From Rhodanobacter sp. (GTDB taxonomy: Bacteria; Pseudomonadota; Gammaproteobacteria; Xanthomonadales; Rhodanobacteraceae), in NCBI GenBank assembly GCA_030148505.1, contig JASBTI010000016.1, forward strand, positions 206,245-270,244: a DNA stretch of 64,000 nucleotides. The letters run 5' to 3'. Every line of letters starts with the position of its first letter. The first letter of the stretch is position 1. A model generated the notes under the pieces. That model worked only from the letters and a program-made list of their open reading frames with translations, had not been told where the DNA came from and searched no databases. Shown here piece by piece: positions 46,195-56,887 of this stretch. The position numbers were made by a program, and so were the translations under genes.

Positions 46195-47343
46195 TTAGTC
46201 AGGTAAACCCTGATAACGGTTGCCCGGAAGGCTCTCGATACGGTGCTCGAGCTCAAGCATCAACAGCATCGATGACAGGTTGGCCGCGGACAGGCCGGTT
46301 CGCTGTACAAGTTCGTCCATCGTCGCCGGTTCATGCCCGATTTCGCGCCATAAGCATTGATATTCGGGATCCCGGAACTCGGCACCTGGCAGGTGCCCCG
46401 GGGTGCCGCCGAGCGCCCTGTCGGGCATTTCGGTGCACAAGCGCTCTGCCAGCGCCGTACCCAGCATGCGCGCTGCCGGTGCCAAGCTCTCGACGATTTC
46501 GGCAGCGCCTTCCACCAGCCGGGCGCCGTCGCGGATCAACCGGTGACAGCCACGCGCGAGCGGGTTGTGGATCGAACCGGGCAGGGCGAATACCTCTCGT
46601 CCCTGTTCGGCAGCCAGTCGTGCGGTGATCAGTGAACCAGAGCGCAAACCCGCCTCCACAACCAGAGTCCCCAAGGTCAGCCCAGCGATGATCCGATTGC
46701 GCCGCGGGAAGTGATCGGCGCGCGCGCCGGTGCCTGGAGGAAACTCGCTGACCAGTGCGCCGTGTTCGGCAATCCGCGTGCTCAATGCCAAGTGCTTGCG
46801 GGGATAGACCCGATCGGGCCCAGTACCGATCACCGCCAGTGTCGGTGCATCCGCATCCAGCGCGGACATATGGGCGGCGCCGTCTATGCCGTCGGCCAGT
46901 CCGCTGGTGATCGCAAAGCCCGCTTGCGCCAGCGCGTATGCGAACGAGCGGGCATGCGCCAGCCCAGTGGTGCTGGCGCTGCGGGCGCCCACGATGGCTA
47001 TTTGCGGATATAGCAACAGGCTGGGGTCACCGACGACGAACAGCGCTGCGGGGGGCTGCGGAATGTTCTCCAGCTGTGGCGGAAAATCCGCGTCGGTGCA
47101 GCGCAGCAGGCGATGACCTGGTTCGGTCAGCCATTTCAGGTCGTTTGCCACGCGTGCTTCGTCAGGTCGCTGCAACCAGAGTCGCGCGGGCTCCCCCAAA
47201 GGGCCCGGAGACTGACGCAGTCGGGCCAGGGTGACGCCGATGTTCCCCCCAGCGGCCTGCAGGCGCTCACGCAACCCGCCAGGTCCTAGCCCGGGCGTCC
47301 GCAGGGCCAGCAACCAGTCGCGCCATTCGTGGTTCTCGTCCAT
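46195..47343 (-). CDS. dprA: DNA processing protein DprA (Smf)
   Basis: 382 residues from ATG 47343 (MDENHEWRDWLLAL); an ATG at 47370 is only a few bases past a terminator stem, so less likely. Rossmann-like DprA domain with IAIVGARSASTTGLAHA, SGLADGIDGAAHMSALDA, TGPDRVYPRKH, FPRRNRIIAGL and VVEAGLRSGSLITARLA. A C-terminal winged-helix part follows (DELVQRTGLSAANLSSMLLMLELEHRIE). Loads RecA on incoming DNA during natural transformation. No smg (DUF494) gene lies between dprA and topA. Confidence 0.95.
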   Translation of the reverse strand: MDENHEWRDWLLALRTPGLGPGGLRERLQAAGGNIGVTLARLRQSPGPLGEPARLWLQRPDEARVANDLKWLTEPGHRLLRCTDADFPPQLENIPQPPAALFVVGDPSLLLYPQIAIVGARSASTTGLAHARSFAYALAQAGFAITSGLADGIDGAAHMSALDADAPTLAVIGTGPDRVYPRKHLALSTRIAEHGALVSEFPPGTGARADHFPRRNRIIAGLTLGTLVVEAGLRSGSLITARLAAEQGREVFALPGSIHNPLARGCHRLIRDGARLVEGAAEIVESLAPAARMLGTALAERLCTEMPDRALGGTPGHLPGAEFRDPEYQCLWREIGHEPATMDELVQRTGLSAANLSSMLLMLELEHRIESLPGNRYQGLPD

Positions 47344-47376
47344 GTACCGCAGTGTACGGAGCGAACGCATACAGAA

Positions 47377-47400
47377 ACGGCGCGGTGATAGCCGCGCCGT
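47377..47400 (-). terminator. intrinsic terminator after the LysM gene
   Basis: ACGGCGCGG and CCGCGCCGT form a 9-bp stem with a 6-base loop, followed on the minus strand by TTTCTG. It lies 53 bp past the LysM stop and just before dprA. Confidence 0.7.
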
Positions 47401-47452
47401 ACTGTAGGAAAAGGCCGATAATCGCCTGTTCCGGGTCTACTCGGGCATGATC

Positions 47453-48580
47453 TTACTCAGGCATACGCAGACGGCTGCCGATGTGCACCGGGCGCAAGCC
47501 GTCCATTACCAGGCCGTAGCTGACCCGGTCGAAGGTGCGAAATACCATGACATGACCCACGTACTCGCCCGGCAGTTTCACCCGCTCGCCTACGCCGCGA
47601 TTCCAGCTGTTGCTGGCGACATCGTCATGGATGGTTTCGCCGGCCTGATAGATCGAGTAGGTCTGCCCGTTGTTGACGCCGTCCCTTGAGCCGATGGAGA
47701 GCGCCACCACCTGGCGTGGACCGACCGCATCCATGCCGTCGGTAAAGGCGATCACCCGGGCGTCCTTTGGTACCGATTTCGGTGCGTGGGGGTAGTAGTG
47801 AGCATCATACGGGGAGGTGTCGATCGGCATGATCCGGTCGCCCGCGCGGATTTCCTTGGTCGAAGCCAGCAGCAGCAAGGTGGATGGATCACCCGTGCGC
47901 AAGGTTTCGGCGGTACCGATCACGGTGACCTCCACGCCCAGATCCTCGCCTTTGCCGAAATGCCCGTCATTGCGGGAATTCTCGCGCCACGGCGAGTCGA
48001 CCATGGCGGCATTGTCATACAAACGATGGCTTATCAGCTCGGCCTTGTCGGGATCGCCCTGATCGAAGCCGCGAAAGATGTGGGTTGGCCGTACGATGGC
48101 CCAGCGCTGTCCCGGTTCACCCTTCAGGCCGCGCACGTAGATGTTCTGCCCGACAGTGCCACGCAAGCGGTTTTCCTCGAAGCCGACCACGTAAGGTGCC
48201 GAGCTGACTGCCTTGGCATCCATCACCCGCATGTCCTTGAGAAACATGCGTAGCTGGGATAGCGGAATGGCGGCAACCGCTTCGCCCTCGGGATGTACAC
48301 GAGGCTGCAGCACCAGGGTCGGGCGGTGACCGTCGATAAACGACAAGTTGAGCACGTCACCCGGATAAATCAGATGGGGATTGCGTACCTGAGGGTTCGC
48401 CTGCCAGATTTCCGGCCATAGCCATGGTTTGGCGAGAAACTTGGCGGAAATATCCCACAGTGTGTCGCCGCGCTTCACGGTATAGCTGTCGGGATGGTGG
48501 GATCGCAGTTGGGCACCGGCGGCATAGACCGTCACGGTTACCAGCATGCCGACCAACAACACGAGAATTTTTCTGATCAT
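47453..48580 (-). CDS. exported LysM peptidoglycan-binding protein
   Basis: 375 residues from ATG 48580, with AAGGGGGA before it. Signal peptide (MIRKILVLLVGMLVTVTVYAAGA), then one LysM domain at about 30-85 (YTVKRGDTLWDISAKFLAKPWLWPEIWQANPQVRNPHLIYPGDVLNL). The remaining ~290 residues are the conserved, uncharacterised part found with LysM next to dprA in many Gammaproteobacteria. Periplasmic, cell-wall binding. Confidence 0.9.
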   Translation of the reverse strand: MIRKILVLLVGMLVTVTVYAAGAQLRSHHPDSYTVKRGDTLWDISAKFLAKPWLWPEIWQANPQVRNPHLIYPGDVLNLSFIDGHRPTLVLQPRVHPEGEAVAAIPLSQLRMFLKDMRVMDAKAVSSAPYVVGFEENRLRGTVGQNIYVRGLKGEPGQRWAIVRPTHIFRGFDQGDPDKAELISHRLYDNAAMVDSPWRENSRNDGHFGKGEDLGVEVTVIGTAETLRTGDPSTLLLLASTKEIRAGDRIMPIDTSPYDAHYYPHAPKSVPKDARVIAFTDGMDAVGPRQVVALSIGSRDGVNNGQTYSIYQAGETIHDDVASNSWNRGVGERVKLPGEYVGHVMVFRTFDRVSYGLVMDGLRPVHIGSRLRMPE

Positions 48581-48769
48581 TGGTGGGAATCCCCCTTCCC
48601 CAGATGCTCGGTCGAGTGTAACCGAATGGTTAACCTGCGCAACAGGTGCAAGTTGGCAAAAAACGACTGCACGCACATGGTTGGCGACGTACAATGAGAA
48701 ACATTCTAGATCCCGTCGGGGGTGGGCTTTTACCAAGTTGCCCGCACTTTCCGACGCTGAGGTGAATCC

Positions 48770-49279
48770 ATGGCGTTACGTCCCATTCTTGAATTTCCCG
48801 ATCCCCGCTTGCGCACACACGCCGAGCCGGTCCGCGTTTTCGACGCGGGGCTCAAACAGCTGGTGGCCGACATGTTCGAGACTATGTATGACGCCAACGG
48901 CGTCGGTCTGGCGGCGACCCAGGTCAACGTCCACCGGCGCGTTCTGGTCGCCGACATGAGTGATGACCGCAAACAGCCGTTGGCGTTGATCAACGCGCAG
49001 ATCCTCGAAAAAGAGGGCTCGCAGGTTTATCAGGAAGGCTGCCTGTCCTTCCCCGGCCTGTACGCCGATGTCACGCGCGCGTTGCGGGTCAAGGTGAAAG
49101 CGCAGGATGTCGATGGCCAGGAGATCACGGTCGAGGCTGAAGGCCCGCTGGCGGTATGCATCCAGCATGAGATGGATCATCTGGAGGGCAAGGTCTTTGT
49201 CGACTACCTGTCATCGCTCAAGCGCGCGTTGTTGCTGAAGCGTCTCGACAAACAGCGCAAGCAGGCGGCAAGTGCTTGA
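48770..49279 (+). CDS. def: peptide deformylase
   Basis: 169 residues; GAGGTGA precedes the ATG. Removes formyl from N-terminal methionine. All three motifs are intact: [16 protein letters not shown] and [10 protein letters not shown] with the metal ligands Cys, His, His. First gene of def-fmt-rsmB, divergent from the LysM gene. Confidence 0.98.
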   Translation: MALRPILEFPDPRLRTHAEPVRVFDAGLKQLVADMFETMYDANGVGLAATQVNVHRRVLVADMSDDRKQPLALINAQILEKEGSQVYQEGCLSFPGLYADVTRALRVKVKAQDVDGQEITVEAEGPLAVCIQHEMDHLEGKVFVDYLSSLKRALLLKRLDKQRKQAASA

Positions 49280-50247
49280 GCGGCGCCGGTTTGCGGCTGG
49301 TTTTCGCCGGCACCCCCGAATTTGCCGTGCCATGTCTCGAGGCTTGCCGCGCCAGCGGTGCCGATCTGGTCGCGGTCTATACGCAGCCTGATCGTCCGGC
49401 AGGCCGCGGTCGCAAGCTGACGCCCAGCCCGGTCAAGCAGGCGGCGATGGCCGCGGGCATCGCGGTTGAACAGCCTGCGTCACTGAAATCCGTCGAGGCA
49501 CGCCAGACGCTGCTTGGATACCGGCCCGATCTGATCGTGGTGGTGGCCTATGGCCTGATCCTGCCGCGCAAAGTGCTGGCGATACCCCGTCTTGGCTGCT
49601 GGAACGTGCACGCCAGCCTGTTGCCGCGTTGGCGCGGTGCGGCGCCGATCCAACGCGCGATATGGGCCGGCGACGCGGAAAGTGGGGTCAATCTGATGCA
49701 GATGGAGGCGGGCCTGGATACCGGGCCGGTATTGCTTGAGCGGCGCACCCCGATCCGGCGCGAGGATACCGGAGGTACGCTGCACGACCGTCTGTCAAGG
49801 CTGGGTGCTGAGGTGCTGGCGGAAGGCCTGAGCCGGGTACTTGCCGGCAAGTCACTGCTACCCCGCGCGCAAGTCGAGACCGGGGTGGTCTATGCGCACA
49901 AGCTGGACAAGGCCGAGGCGAAGCTCGACTTCAGCCGTCCCGCGATCGAACTGGAACGCCAGGTACGCGCATTTGATCCGTGGCCGGTCGCCGAAGGTGT
50001 CATTGCCGGCGAGCCGGTGCGCATCTGGGCTGCGCTCGCCGTGGCGTTGGAGCACCAGGCGGCTCCCGGCACCGTGCTGGGCGCCGGTCGCCAAGGTATC
50101 GATCTGGCCTGTGGCGAGGGCGCGTTGCGCGTCACGACGCTGCAACGCGCCGGTGGCCGGCAGGTCAGCGCCGCCGACTATCTCAACGCGCGTCCCGAGT
50201 TGTCGCGACCTTTCAAGTCAGGCGTGGTCGGCCAGCATGCGCGCTGA
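49276..50247 (+). CDS. fmt: methionyl-tRNA formyltransferase
   Basis: 323 residues, starting at a TTG that overlaps the def stop (TTGA). Transfers formyl from 10-formyl-THF to Met-tRNAi. Motifs: [28 protein letters not shown], and the catalytic [20 protein letters not shown] with [16 protein letters not shown]. The C-terminal OB-like tRNA-binding domain is present. Confidence 0.97.
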   Translation: MSGAGLRLVFAGTPEFAVPCLEACRASGADLVAVYTQPDRPAGRGRKLTPSPVKQAAMAAGIAVEQPASLKSVEARQTLLGYRPDLIVVVAYGLILPRKVLAIPRLGCWNVHASLLPRWRGAAPIQRAIWAGDAESGVNLMQMEAGLDTGPVLLERRTPIRREDTGGTLHDRLSRLGAEVLAEGLSRVLAGKSLLPRAQVETGVVYAHKLDKAEAKLDFSRPAIELERQVRAFDPWPVAEGVIAGEPVRIWAALAVALEHQAAPGTVLGAGRQGIDLACGEGALRVTTLQRAGGRQVSAADYLNARPELSRPFKSGVVGQHAR

Positions 50248-50328
50248 TCACCGTGCGCCGATCGTCGACATGGGTTTTGCCGGTGGCCTGGCGTGGCATG
50301 GCCGCGCGATGGGCGACGGAGTACGGTC

Positions 50329-51630
50329 TTGAAGGTCGATACCCGCGCACTCGCCGCCAGGGCGCTTGCCGAGATCGCCCTGCGTGGCGTCTCGTTGCGC
50401 GACGCGATGGAGCGCCATGCGCCGCGGCTTGGCGATCCACGCGACCGCGCCTTGTTGATGGCCTTGCTCAGCGAAGGCTCGCGCTGGTGGCTGCGTTTTG
50501 ATGCGGCGATCGACGGCCTGCTCGAAAAACCGTTACGGCACAAGGACCCGGCGATCCACGCCCTGCTGGTGCTGGGGCTGGTGCAGCTGGAGATTCTCCA
50601 GCTGCAGGACTACGCCGCGGTTGCCGCGACCGTCGAAGCCACGCGCAGCCTGAAGCGCCCGCAGCTTGCCGGTCTGGTCAATGCCGTGCTGCGCCGCTGG
50701 CAACGTGAGCGCGAAACCTTGAACGCCCGACTGGATGCCAGGCCGCAGACTCGCCACGCTCATCCGGCCTGGCTGGCCGACGCGCTGGCCCGCGACTGGC
50801 CGCAACAGGCCGAGGCGGTCATGCTCGCCGACAATGGCGAGCCGCCGTTGATGCTGCGCGTCAATCGTCAGCGCAGCGAGCGGCAATCGATGATCGAACG
50901 GCTGCAGGCGGCCGGTCACGCGGCCAGCGCGCATCCGTGGCTGGCCGATGCCTTGGTGTTGCCGCACAGTACCGACGTCACCCGCTTGCCGGGTTTCGAG
51001 GACGGTGCCTTTGCGGTCCAGGACGGTGCCGCCCAGGTGGCCGCCGACCTGGCTGACTTGAGCGACGGCCTGCGCGTGCTGGACGCTTGCGCCGCGCCCG
51101 GCGGCAAGGCCTGCCATCTGCTGGAGCGGGCCGCGATCGACCTGACCGCGCTGGAGGTCGACGCCGGCCGTGCCGAACGCATCCGCCAGAACCTGATGCG
51201 CCTGCGGCTCGATGCCAAACTGGTGATTGGCGATGCCGGTACGCCGGCTGGTTGGTGGAAGCGCCAGCCGTTCGACCGCATCCTGATCGACGCGCCATGT
51301 TCGGCCAGCGGTGTGTTGCGGCGTCGACCGGACGTGCGCCTGCATCGCCGCGAAAGCGACATCGCCGCGATGCAGGTCCAGCAGCACAGGATTCTCTCGG
51401 CACTGTGGCCGCTGCTGGCGCCGGGCGGGCGACTGGTCTACATCACCTGTTCGGTGTTGCGCGCGGAGAACGAGGCCATCGTCAAGGCGATGCTCGCCGC
51501 TCACACCGATGCGCAAGCGGTCGAGTTCGGTCTGCCAGTCGGTCAGGCGGCATCGGTGGGCTGGCAGATCCTGCCCGGCGATGGTGATCTCGACGGCATG
51601 TACTACGCGGTATTGCGCAAGCAGAGCTGA
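50329..51630 (+). CDS. rsmB: 16S rRNA m5C967 methyltransferase
   Basis: 433 residues from a TTG at 50329, with GGAG 8 bp before it; this start aligns the N-terminal NusB-like domain with RsmB. An upstream GTG at 50293 is less likely. The C-terminal SAM methyltransferase has LDACAAPGGKACHLLE, ALEVDAGRAERI, the DAPCSASGVLRRRPDV motif IV with catalytic Cys, and YITCSVLRAENEAIV motif VI with the second Cys. Confidence 0.95.
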   Translation: MKVDTRALAARALAEIALRGVSLRDAMERHAPRLGDPRDRALLMALLSEGSRWWLRFDAAIDGLLEKPLRHKDPAIHALLVLGLVQLEILQLQDYAAVAATVEATRSLKRPQLAGLVNAVLRRWQRERETLNARLDARPQTRHAHPAWLADALARDWPQQAEAVMLADNGEPPLMLRVNRQRSERQSMIERLQAAGHAASAHPWLADALVLPHSTDVTRLPGFEDGAFAVQDGAAQVAADLADLSDGLRVLDACAAPGGKACHLLERAAIDLTALEVDAGRAERIRQNLMRLRLDAKLVIGDAGTPAGWWKRQPFDRILIDAPCSASGVLRRRPDVRLHRRESDIAAMQVQQHRILSALWPLLAPGGRLVYITCSVLRAENEAIVKAMLAAHTDAQAVEFGLPVGQAASVGWQILPGDGDLDGMYYAVLRKQS

Positions 51631-51747
51631 GTCCTGCGAGCCTGGCCGCGTTTCAAATGAAGCGCCGTCGCGGGCTATGCTTGCCACCCCGGATTCATGG
51701 ACGCGGTGCCGATTGAGCAAGGCCATCGCACATCACAGGCACGACGT

Positions 51748-52716
51748 ATGAGCGCACCGATCCAGCTGCTTGGCCGCGATAACGGGGCCGGGCTCAGTCG
51801 CGACCTGGAGTTGCTGGCCGGTGCGCTGGCCGCCTCGGGGTACGCCTCATCGATCCTCGGCTTGCCGCATCGCGGCCGTGCGGCGGAATGGTGGACGCGG
51901 TGGCGCCAGTCCGGCCGCCCGCCAGCCTTCGAACTGAACTTGATGCTGGAGCGAGTCCGCCCCGAATTTGCCGGCAGCGCCCGGCACAACGTGCTGATTC
52001 CCAACCCGGAATATTTCCGGCCGCGTGATCGCCTCGCACTGCATGCCGTGGATGCGGTATGGACCAAGACGCGTCACGCCGAGCGGCTGTTTGCGGGACT
52101 CGGCATGCCGACCCGCTACATCGGTTTCCACAGTCCCGATCGCCGCGATCCGGGCGTGATGCGGCAGGCGGGCTTTTTCCACGGCCCGGGGCGCAGCGGC
52201 AACAAGGGCACCGAAGCCCTGCTGACGCTATGGACCGCGCACCCGCACTGGCCGGTGCTGACCGTCGCCTGGCGTCGCAAGCGGGTGGACCCCGGACCGC
52301 TGCCAGCGAACATCCACTGGATACGTGAGCATCTCGACGATGCCGCCTACCGCGCGCTGCAGAACCGCCATCGCTTCCACCTGTGCACCTCGCAGACCGA
52401 GGGCTACGGACATTACCTGGTCGAGGCGATGAGTTGCGCGGCGGTGGTGGTGACCCTGGATGCCGAGCCGATGAACGAGCTGGTGAATCGGCAGCGCGGC
52501 ATACTGGTGAGCGCGCACCCCTGCGGTCAGCAGGATCTGGCCACGCTGTATGCGTTCGACCCGGCGTCGCTGGCGGAGGCAGTGAACGCCTGCATTCGGA
52601 TGAGCGAGAGCGAGGCCGACGCGCTTGGCCGCGCCGCGAGGCAGTGGTACGACAGCGAAGCCGAGGCGTTTCCGCAGCGCCTTGGCGAGGCGCTGCGGGC
52701 GCTGCTTGCGTCTTAG
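51748..52716 (+). CDS. GT4-like glycosyltransferase
   Basis: 322 residues from ATG 51748 (MSAPIQLLGRDN); an ATG at 51697 is possible. GT-B type: the C-terminal part has SQTEGYGHYLVEAMSCAAVVVTLDAEPMNELV, the acidic/EX-type donor site of GT4-like enzymes. No membrane segment. Donor and acceptor unknown; the neighbourhood suggests LPS core or capsule sugar. Its end overlaps the convergent GT2 gene by four bases. Confidence 0.8.
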   Translation: MSAPIQLLGRDNGAGLSRDLELLAGALAASGYASSILGLPHRGRAAEWWTRWRQSGRPPAFELNLMLERVRPEFAGSARHNVLIPNPEYFRPRDRLALHAVDAVWTKTRHAERLFAGLGMPTRYIGFHSPDRRDPGVMRQAGFFHGPGRSGNKGTEALLTLWTAHPHWPVLTVAWRRKRVDPGPLPANIHWIREHLDDAAYRALQNRHRFHLCTSQTEGYGHYLVEAMSCAAVVVTLDAEPMNELVNRQRGILVSAHPCGQQDLATLYAFDPASLAEAVNACIRMSESEADALGRAARQWYDSEAEAFPQRLGEALRALLAS

Positions 52717-53585
52717 CGGTCGGTCCGGCTTGACGGGCTGCTCGACACGCTGGCGCCTGGATCGGCAAGCAGGTCCAAGTGGCCATCGATGCCTTGGGCG
52801 CAACGCGTCAGCGCTTGGGTGCAGGTGGCGAGAAACAGTCGATTATTGGGCAGGCTCAGATCGTCCACGTTCGGTTGTGCACGCGAGCGGTGCCACAGGT
52901 GCACCGCCAATGCCGCCCATTTCAGCTGGCGCCGGCGCAGCCCGATATTTTCCAGCCGTGCGGCGAGTTCGCGGTCCTCGGCGCCATAGCCCTCCATGCG
53001 CTCGTCGAACCCGTTCACGCGCAACAGATCCTCGCGCCAGAAGCTCATGTTGCAACTCATCACCCGGCCACCGTTGCGGGCACGGGCTTTCCAGCGCGCC
53101 AGCGCCAGCTGATGGAAGGCGTATAGCCGGCGGGTGCCGTCGAAGTCATGGAAGCATCCGGCCATCCAGGGAGCGAACCGGGGCCGGCCACCGCGCAACA
53201 GCCGCTTCGATTCGGCCGCAGTGGCCTTCAGACGGCCGCCTTGCAGGAACACCCCCGGTGAAGCCAGTGCCAGATGGTCGGCGATGAAGGCCGGATGCAG
53301 CAGCATGTCGCCGTCGATCAGCACCACATAGTCGCCGCGCGCCGCCGCGATGCCCCGGTTGCGGCAGCGTGCGGCGCGAAAGCCGTGATCTTCCTGCCAG
53401 ACATGGCGCAGTGGCAGCGCAAGCTCGCCGGCCAGCCGTTCGATCACTTGTGCAGTCTCGGCCGTCGAGCCATCGTCGGCCACCACGATGTCATCGGGAA
53501 GGCGGGTTTGCGCCGCGACGCTGCGCAGCACCTGTTCCAGGGCCGTGGGCCAGTTATAGGTGAGTATCACCAGCGAGACGCGCAT
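52713..53585 (-). CDS. family 2 glycosyltransferase
   Basis: 290 residues from ATG 53585 (MRVSLVILTYN). GT-A fold: LVILTYNWPTALEQVL, DDIVVADDGSTAET, DGDMLLHPAF (metal-binding D-x-D) and a galactosyltransferase-like C-terminal segment GGRVMSCNMSFWREDLLRVNGFDERMEGYGAEDRELA. Its start overlaps the stop of the next GT2 gene by one base, so the two are coupled. Confidence 0.88.
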   Translation of the reverse strand: MRVSLVILTYNWPTALEQVLRSVAAQTRLPDDIVVADDGSTAETAQVIERLAGELALPLRHVWQEDHGFRAARCRNRGIAAARGDYVVLIDGDMLLHPAFIADHLALASPGVFLQGGRLKATAAESKRLLRGGRPRFAPWMAGCFHDFDGTRRLYAFHQLALARWKARARNGGRVMSCNMSFWREDLLRVNGFDERMEGYGAEDRELAARLENIGLRRRQLKWAALAVHLWHRSRAQPNVDDLSLPNNRLFLATCTQALTRCAQGIDGHLDLLADPGASVSSSPSSRTDR

Positions 53586-54508
53586 CAACGGTTTCCCCGA
53601 CTCCGAAGACCGCGGCGCAAGATCGCCATAGCCCGTTCGAGCCGCTTCCACCACGGCGCTGGCGCGCGCATCGCGATTCCCGCATACAGGCGTGCTTCGG
53701 CCCAGCCCGGGTTGGCGCGGGTCAGGAACTCCTGCTTCGCCAGTCCCAAGGCATGGTGGTCCAGGTTGCTGCGCTGCGCGTAGTAATTGATCAGGCGGCG
53801 GGAACGGAACAAGGCGGGAAACTGCCCCGCCTTGGCCTGGTCATGCCACCAGCCATTGCGGCCATGGATGCGGTAGTCGACCGCGCCGGTCGGCAAGAAG
53901 TATTTGTGCGCGCCGAGCACGCTGGCGCCGAACACCAGGCAGTTGTCGGCACTGATACGCCAGTTCGCCAGCATCTCCGCCGGCAGATCCAGCACCCGGT
54001 TCGCCAGCGCGCGCCGCAGCGACAGTGCGGACGTCGGCGCGCCGTACCAACGCCCGGTGACCCAGGTTGCCAGCACGGTATAGCCGATATCCTGCGCGTG
54101 GGTTGCATAGCCCTGGCGCCCGGATTCATGGCCGATCAGGGTGACATCGGAGAACACGAAATCGACCTCGCCGCTGGCGTCGTAGCGATCGCCCACCTGC
54201 GCCAGGTAGGTGGGGCTCCAACGGTCATCGGCATCCAGAAAGCAGACGACGTCGCCCTCGGTGGCTGCCAGGCCGCGCTGGAAAGCCGCCAACTGGCCAG
54301 CATTGCTCACGCACAGCAAGCGCACCCTCGGTTCGTCGGCATAGCGGGTTCGCAACAGCTCCACCGAGCCGTCGCTGGAACCGTCATCCACCACCACCAC
54401 GTCCAGCGGCGGTCGGGTTTGCTCCAGCGCGCTGTCCACCGCCTCGGTGACGAACTCGCGGTAGTTGTAGTTGGTGATTACCACCGACAAGCGTACCGGC
54501 GCCGGCAT
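53585..54508 (-). CDS. family 2 glycosyltransferase
   Basis: 307 residues. N-terminal GT2 core: SVVITNYNYREFVTEAVDSAL, VVVVDDGSSDGSVELLR, VVCFLDADDRWSPTYLAQV with the DAD metal site. No membrane helices. C-terminal ~80 residues are basic and helical. Two bases separate its start from the UDP-xylose synthase stop, so it probably belongs to the same leftward operon and may use its product; this is inference. Confidence 0.88.
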   Translation of the reverse strand: MPAPVRLSVVITNYNYREFVTEAVDSALEQTRPPLDVVVVDDGSSDGSVELLRTRYADEPRVRLLCVSNAGQLAAFQRGLAATEGDVVCFLDADDRWSPTYLAQVGDRYDASGEVDFVFSDVTLIGHESGRQGYATHAQDIGYTVLATWVTGRWYGAPTSALSLRRALANRVLDLPAEMLANWRISADNCLVFGASVLGAHKYFLPTGAVDYRIHGRNGWWHDQAKAGQFPALFRSRRLINYYAQRSNLDHHALGLAKQEFLTRANPGWAEARLYAGIAMRAPAPWWKRLERAMAILRRGLRSRGNR

Positions 54509-54510
54509 CC

Positions 54511-55449
54511 TCAGCCCTCCAGCAACTGGCGGAAATAGGCGATGGTACGCTGCAATCCGTCATCCAGATCGATCTGCGGCTCCCACTTCAGCCGCTCGCG
54601 TGCCAGGGTGATATCCGGCTGGCGCTGACGCGGATCGTCTGCCGGCAACGGCTGGTAGATCAGCCGTGAACGTCCGCCGACCTGCGCGACCACCTTTTCG
54701 GCCAGTTCGCGGATGGTAAATTCCCGTGGGTTGCCGATATTGACCGGCCCGGTCAACGCGGCGTCGGTTTCCATCATCCGCACCATCGCCTCGATCAGAT
54801 CGTCAACGTAGCAAAAACTGCGGGTCTGGCTGCCGTCGCCGTACAGAGTGATGTCCTCGCCGCGCAGTGCCTGCACGATGAAGTTGCTGACCACCCGGCC
54901 GTCGTTCGGGTGCATGTGCGGGCCGTAGGTGTTGAAGATGCGCACGACCTTGATATCCAGTTGGTGCTGGCGGTGATAGTCGAAAAACAAGGTCTCAGCG
55001 CAACGCTTGCCCTCGTCGTAGCAGCTGCGAATGCCGATCGGATTGACCTTGCCCCAATAGCCCTCGGTCTGCGGATGGATTTCCGGGTCGCCATACACCT
55101 CGCTGGTCGAGGCCTGCAGAATTCGCGCCTTGACCCGCTTGGCCAGCCCCAGCATGTTAATGGCCCCATGCACCGAGGTCTTGGTGGTCTGCACCGGGTC
55201 GTGCTGGTAGTGCACCGGCGATGCCGGGCAGGCGAGGTTGTAGATGCGGTCGACCTCCACATACAGCGGAAACGTCACATCGTGGCGCATCAGCTCGAAA
55301 TACGGATGATTCAGCAGATGGGCGACGTTGCGTTTGCTGCCGGTAAAAAAATTGTCCACGCAAAGCACATCGTGGCCATCGCGCAACAGGCGCTCGCACA
55401 GATGCGAGCCGAGGAAGCCGGCGCCTCCGGTCACCAACACTCTGCTCAT
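54511..55449 (-). CDS. UDP-glucuronate decarboxylase (UDP-xylose synthase)
   Basis: 312 residues from ATG 55449 ([17 protein letters not shown]). Extended SDR: NAD motif GGAGFLGSH, signature [22 protein letters not shown], catalytic STSEVYGDP and YDEGKR (Tyr-x3-Lys). This pattern marks the UXS type, which oxidises and decarboxylates UDP-GlcA to UDP-xylose. It supplies a pentose donor to the neighbouring glycosyltransferases. Confidence 0.92.
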   Translation of the reverse strand: MSRVLVTGGAGFLGSHLCERLLRDGHDVLCVDNFFTGSKRNVAHLLNHPYFELMRHDVTFPLYVEVDRIYNLACPASPVHYQHDPVQTTKTSVHGAINMLGLAKRVKARILQASTSEVYGDPEIHPQTEGYWGKVNPIGIRSCYDEGKRCAETLFFDYHRQHQLDIKVVRIFNTYGPHMHPNDGRVVSNFIVQALRGEDITLYGDGSQTRSFCYVDDLIEAMVRMMETDAALTGPVNIGNPREFTIRELAEKVVAQVGGRSRLIYQPLPADDPRQRQPDITLARERLKWEPQIDLDDGLQRTIAYFRQLLEG

Positions 55450-55490
55450 CTGGATTCCGACTCGACAACGCGTCACCGACGCAACAATCT

Positions 55491-56714
55491 CTAGTGTACG
55501 GGTTCGGGCTTAGACGCAGCGGCGCGCCGGGCAGCGCCCAGCCCCAGCGCCAGTCCGAGCGGCAGCCAGATCAGCAGCCAGCCGGGGCGTGGACTGTCCA
55601 GCAACTGCGGCATGTCGAACTGCAACACCACGCTGGCGAAGATCCACGTCGACAGCAGCAGGCGTCCCTGCGGCAAGGCACGCTGCCGCCAGCCCTGCCA
55701 ACCGATCAACAGCCACAGCGTCAGCGTCAGCAGCAAGCCTGGCATGCCAAGCTCGATCGTCGCCTGGGTGAACAAGTTGTGGCTATGGGTGAAATGCTGA
55801 CCGTTCACCTCGATCTGGAACGGCGTACCCTGGCCAAGCCCCAACCAGGGGTGTGCCTGGATCAAAGCGACCGCGTGTTCGAAAATCTGCGGTCGCAACG
55901 ACATCCCTCGCGAGCCAAGCGGGGACGGCAGAAACAGCGCCACGGCGGCGCCGCCCAGCAGAACCAACACGGCGCCGATCTTGGCGACCCGTCGCCGACT
56001 CCACAGCGGTGACAACGCCACGCAGAGGGCGAGCGCCAGCCATACACTTCGCGTATCGGTCAGCGCCACGAAGCTGAGCAACAGCGCCACCGCGCCCCAA
56101 CGGATCACGTTCCAGCGTGGTGAAGGGGCCGCCAGTTGGACCGCCCATACGGTTGCCACGCCCATCGCCGCCGCGGCATAGTTGGCGGTCGCCACGACGC
56201 CGTCCCCGACGATGCGCTCGCCGTTGTGGTACGACAGCAGGAATGACGTCACGAACCAGCCCGCGCACAAGGCGGTGCCGCAGGTGACGTAGCGCAACAG
56301 CGTCAGCCCGCGGCGCTGCTGCGGGTCGTTCCAGACGAACCAGCCAAGCACGAACAAGGTGACACTTACGATGCGACCCAACTCATCCGCCGGGCGGCGC
56401 AGGTCGGCCCACAGCAAGGAAAGCAGCGCCCAGCCCAGCAGCAGCAGGAATACCCGAAACGTGGCCTGCGGCCACAGTTCGGCGCGGATTCGCCCAAAGC
56501 GCTTGCAGATCAGCCACAGCGCCGGCAGATACAACAGCAGGATCAGGCTTTTTTGAAACGCCTTGCTGGGATTGAAGGACACTCCAGCGGGCATGATCAG
56601 CATCCCCAGCATTACCCAGGCAAGGCCGATCCCCAGCAAGTGCGGGCCATATGCCGACACCATCCACCGGCGGCGAAGGTTAGCTGGCGGAAGCTTTTTC
56701 ACGGTCATGTCCAT
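55491..56714 (-). CDS. O-antigen ligase-family membrane protein (WaaL-like)
   Basis: 407 residues from ATG 56714 ([13 protein letters not shown]); 430 residues if it starts at 56783. About 11-12 membrane helices. The long periplasmic loop with [23 protein letters not shown] is the Wzy_C / O-antigen ligase signature (H-x-HN). It would join an undecaprenyl-linked glycan to lipid A core, or be a polymerase of the same family. Upstream of the UDP-xylose synthase on the same strand. Confidence 0.85.
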   Translation of the reverse strand: MDMTVKKLPPANLRRRWMVSAYGPHLLGIGLAWVMLGMLIMPAGVSFNPSKAFQKSLILLLYLPALWLICKRFGRIRAELWPQATFRVFLLLLGWALLSLLWADLRRPADELGRIVSVTLFVLGWFVWNDPQQRRGLTLLRYVTCGTALCAGWFVTSFLLSYHNGERIVGDGVVATANYAAAAMGVATVWAVQLAAPSPRWNVIRWGAVALLLSFVALTDTRSVWLALALCVALSPLWSRRRVAKIGAVLVLLGGAAVALFLPSPLGSRGMSLRPQIFEHAVALIQAHPWLGLGQGTPFQIEVNGQHFTHSHNLFTQATIELGMPGLLLTLTLWLLIGWQGWRQRALPQGRLLLSTWIFASVVLQFDMPQLLDSPRPGWLLIWLPLGLALGLGAARRAAASKPEPVH

Positions 56715-56887
56715 ATCGTTCAAGGCACCTGGTGATTCGTCGACGGCGGTTGTCGAGCCCGCTTCCGTGCGTGTCGGGCGCATGATGCTGCGATCCGGGT
56801 GATGACAGCGGCGTCATGATGACAATCCTGGACTGAATATTCCATGGCCGCGCAGCAATGCGGCGTGCGTCGGCTAGAATCCGCAGC

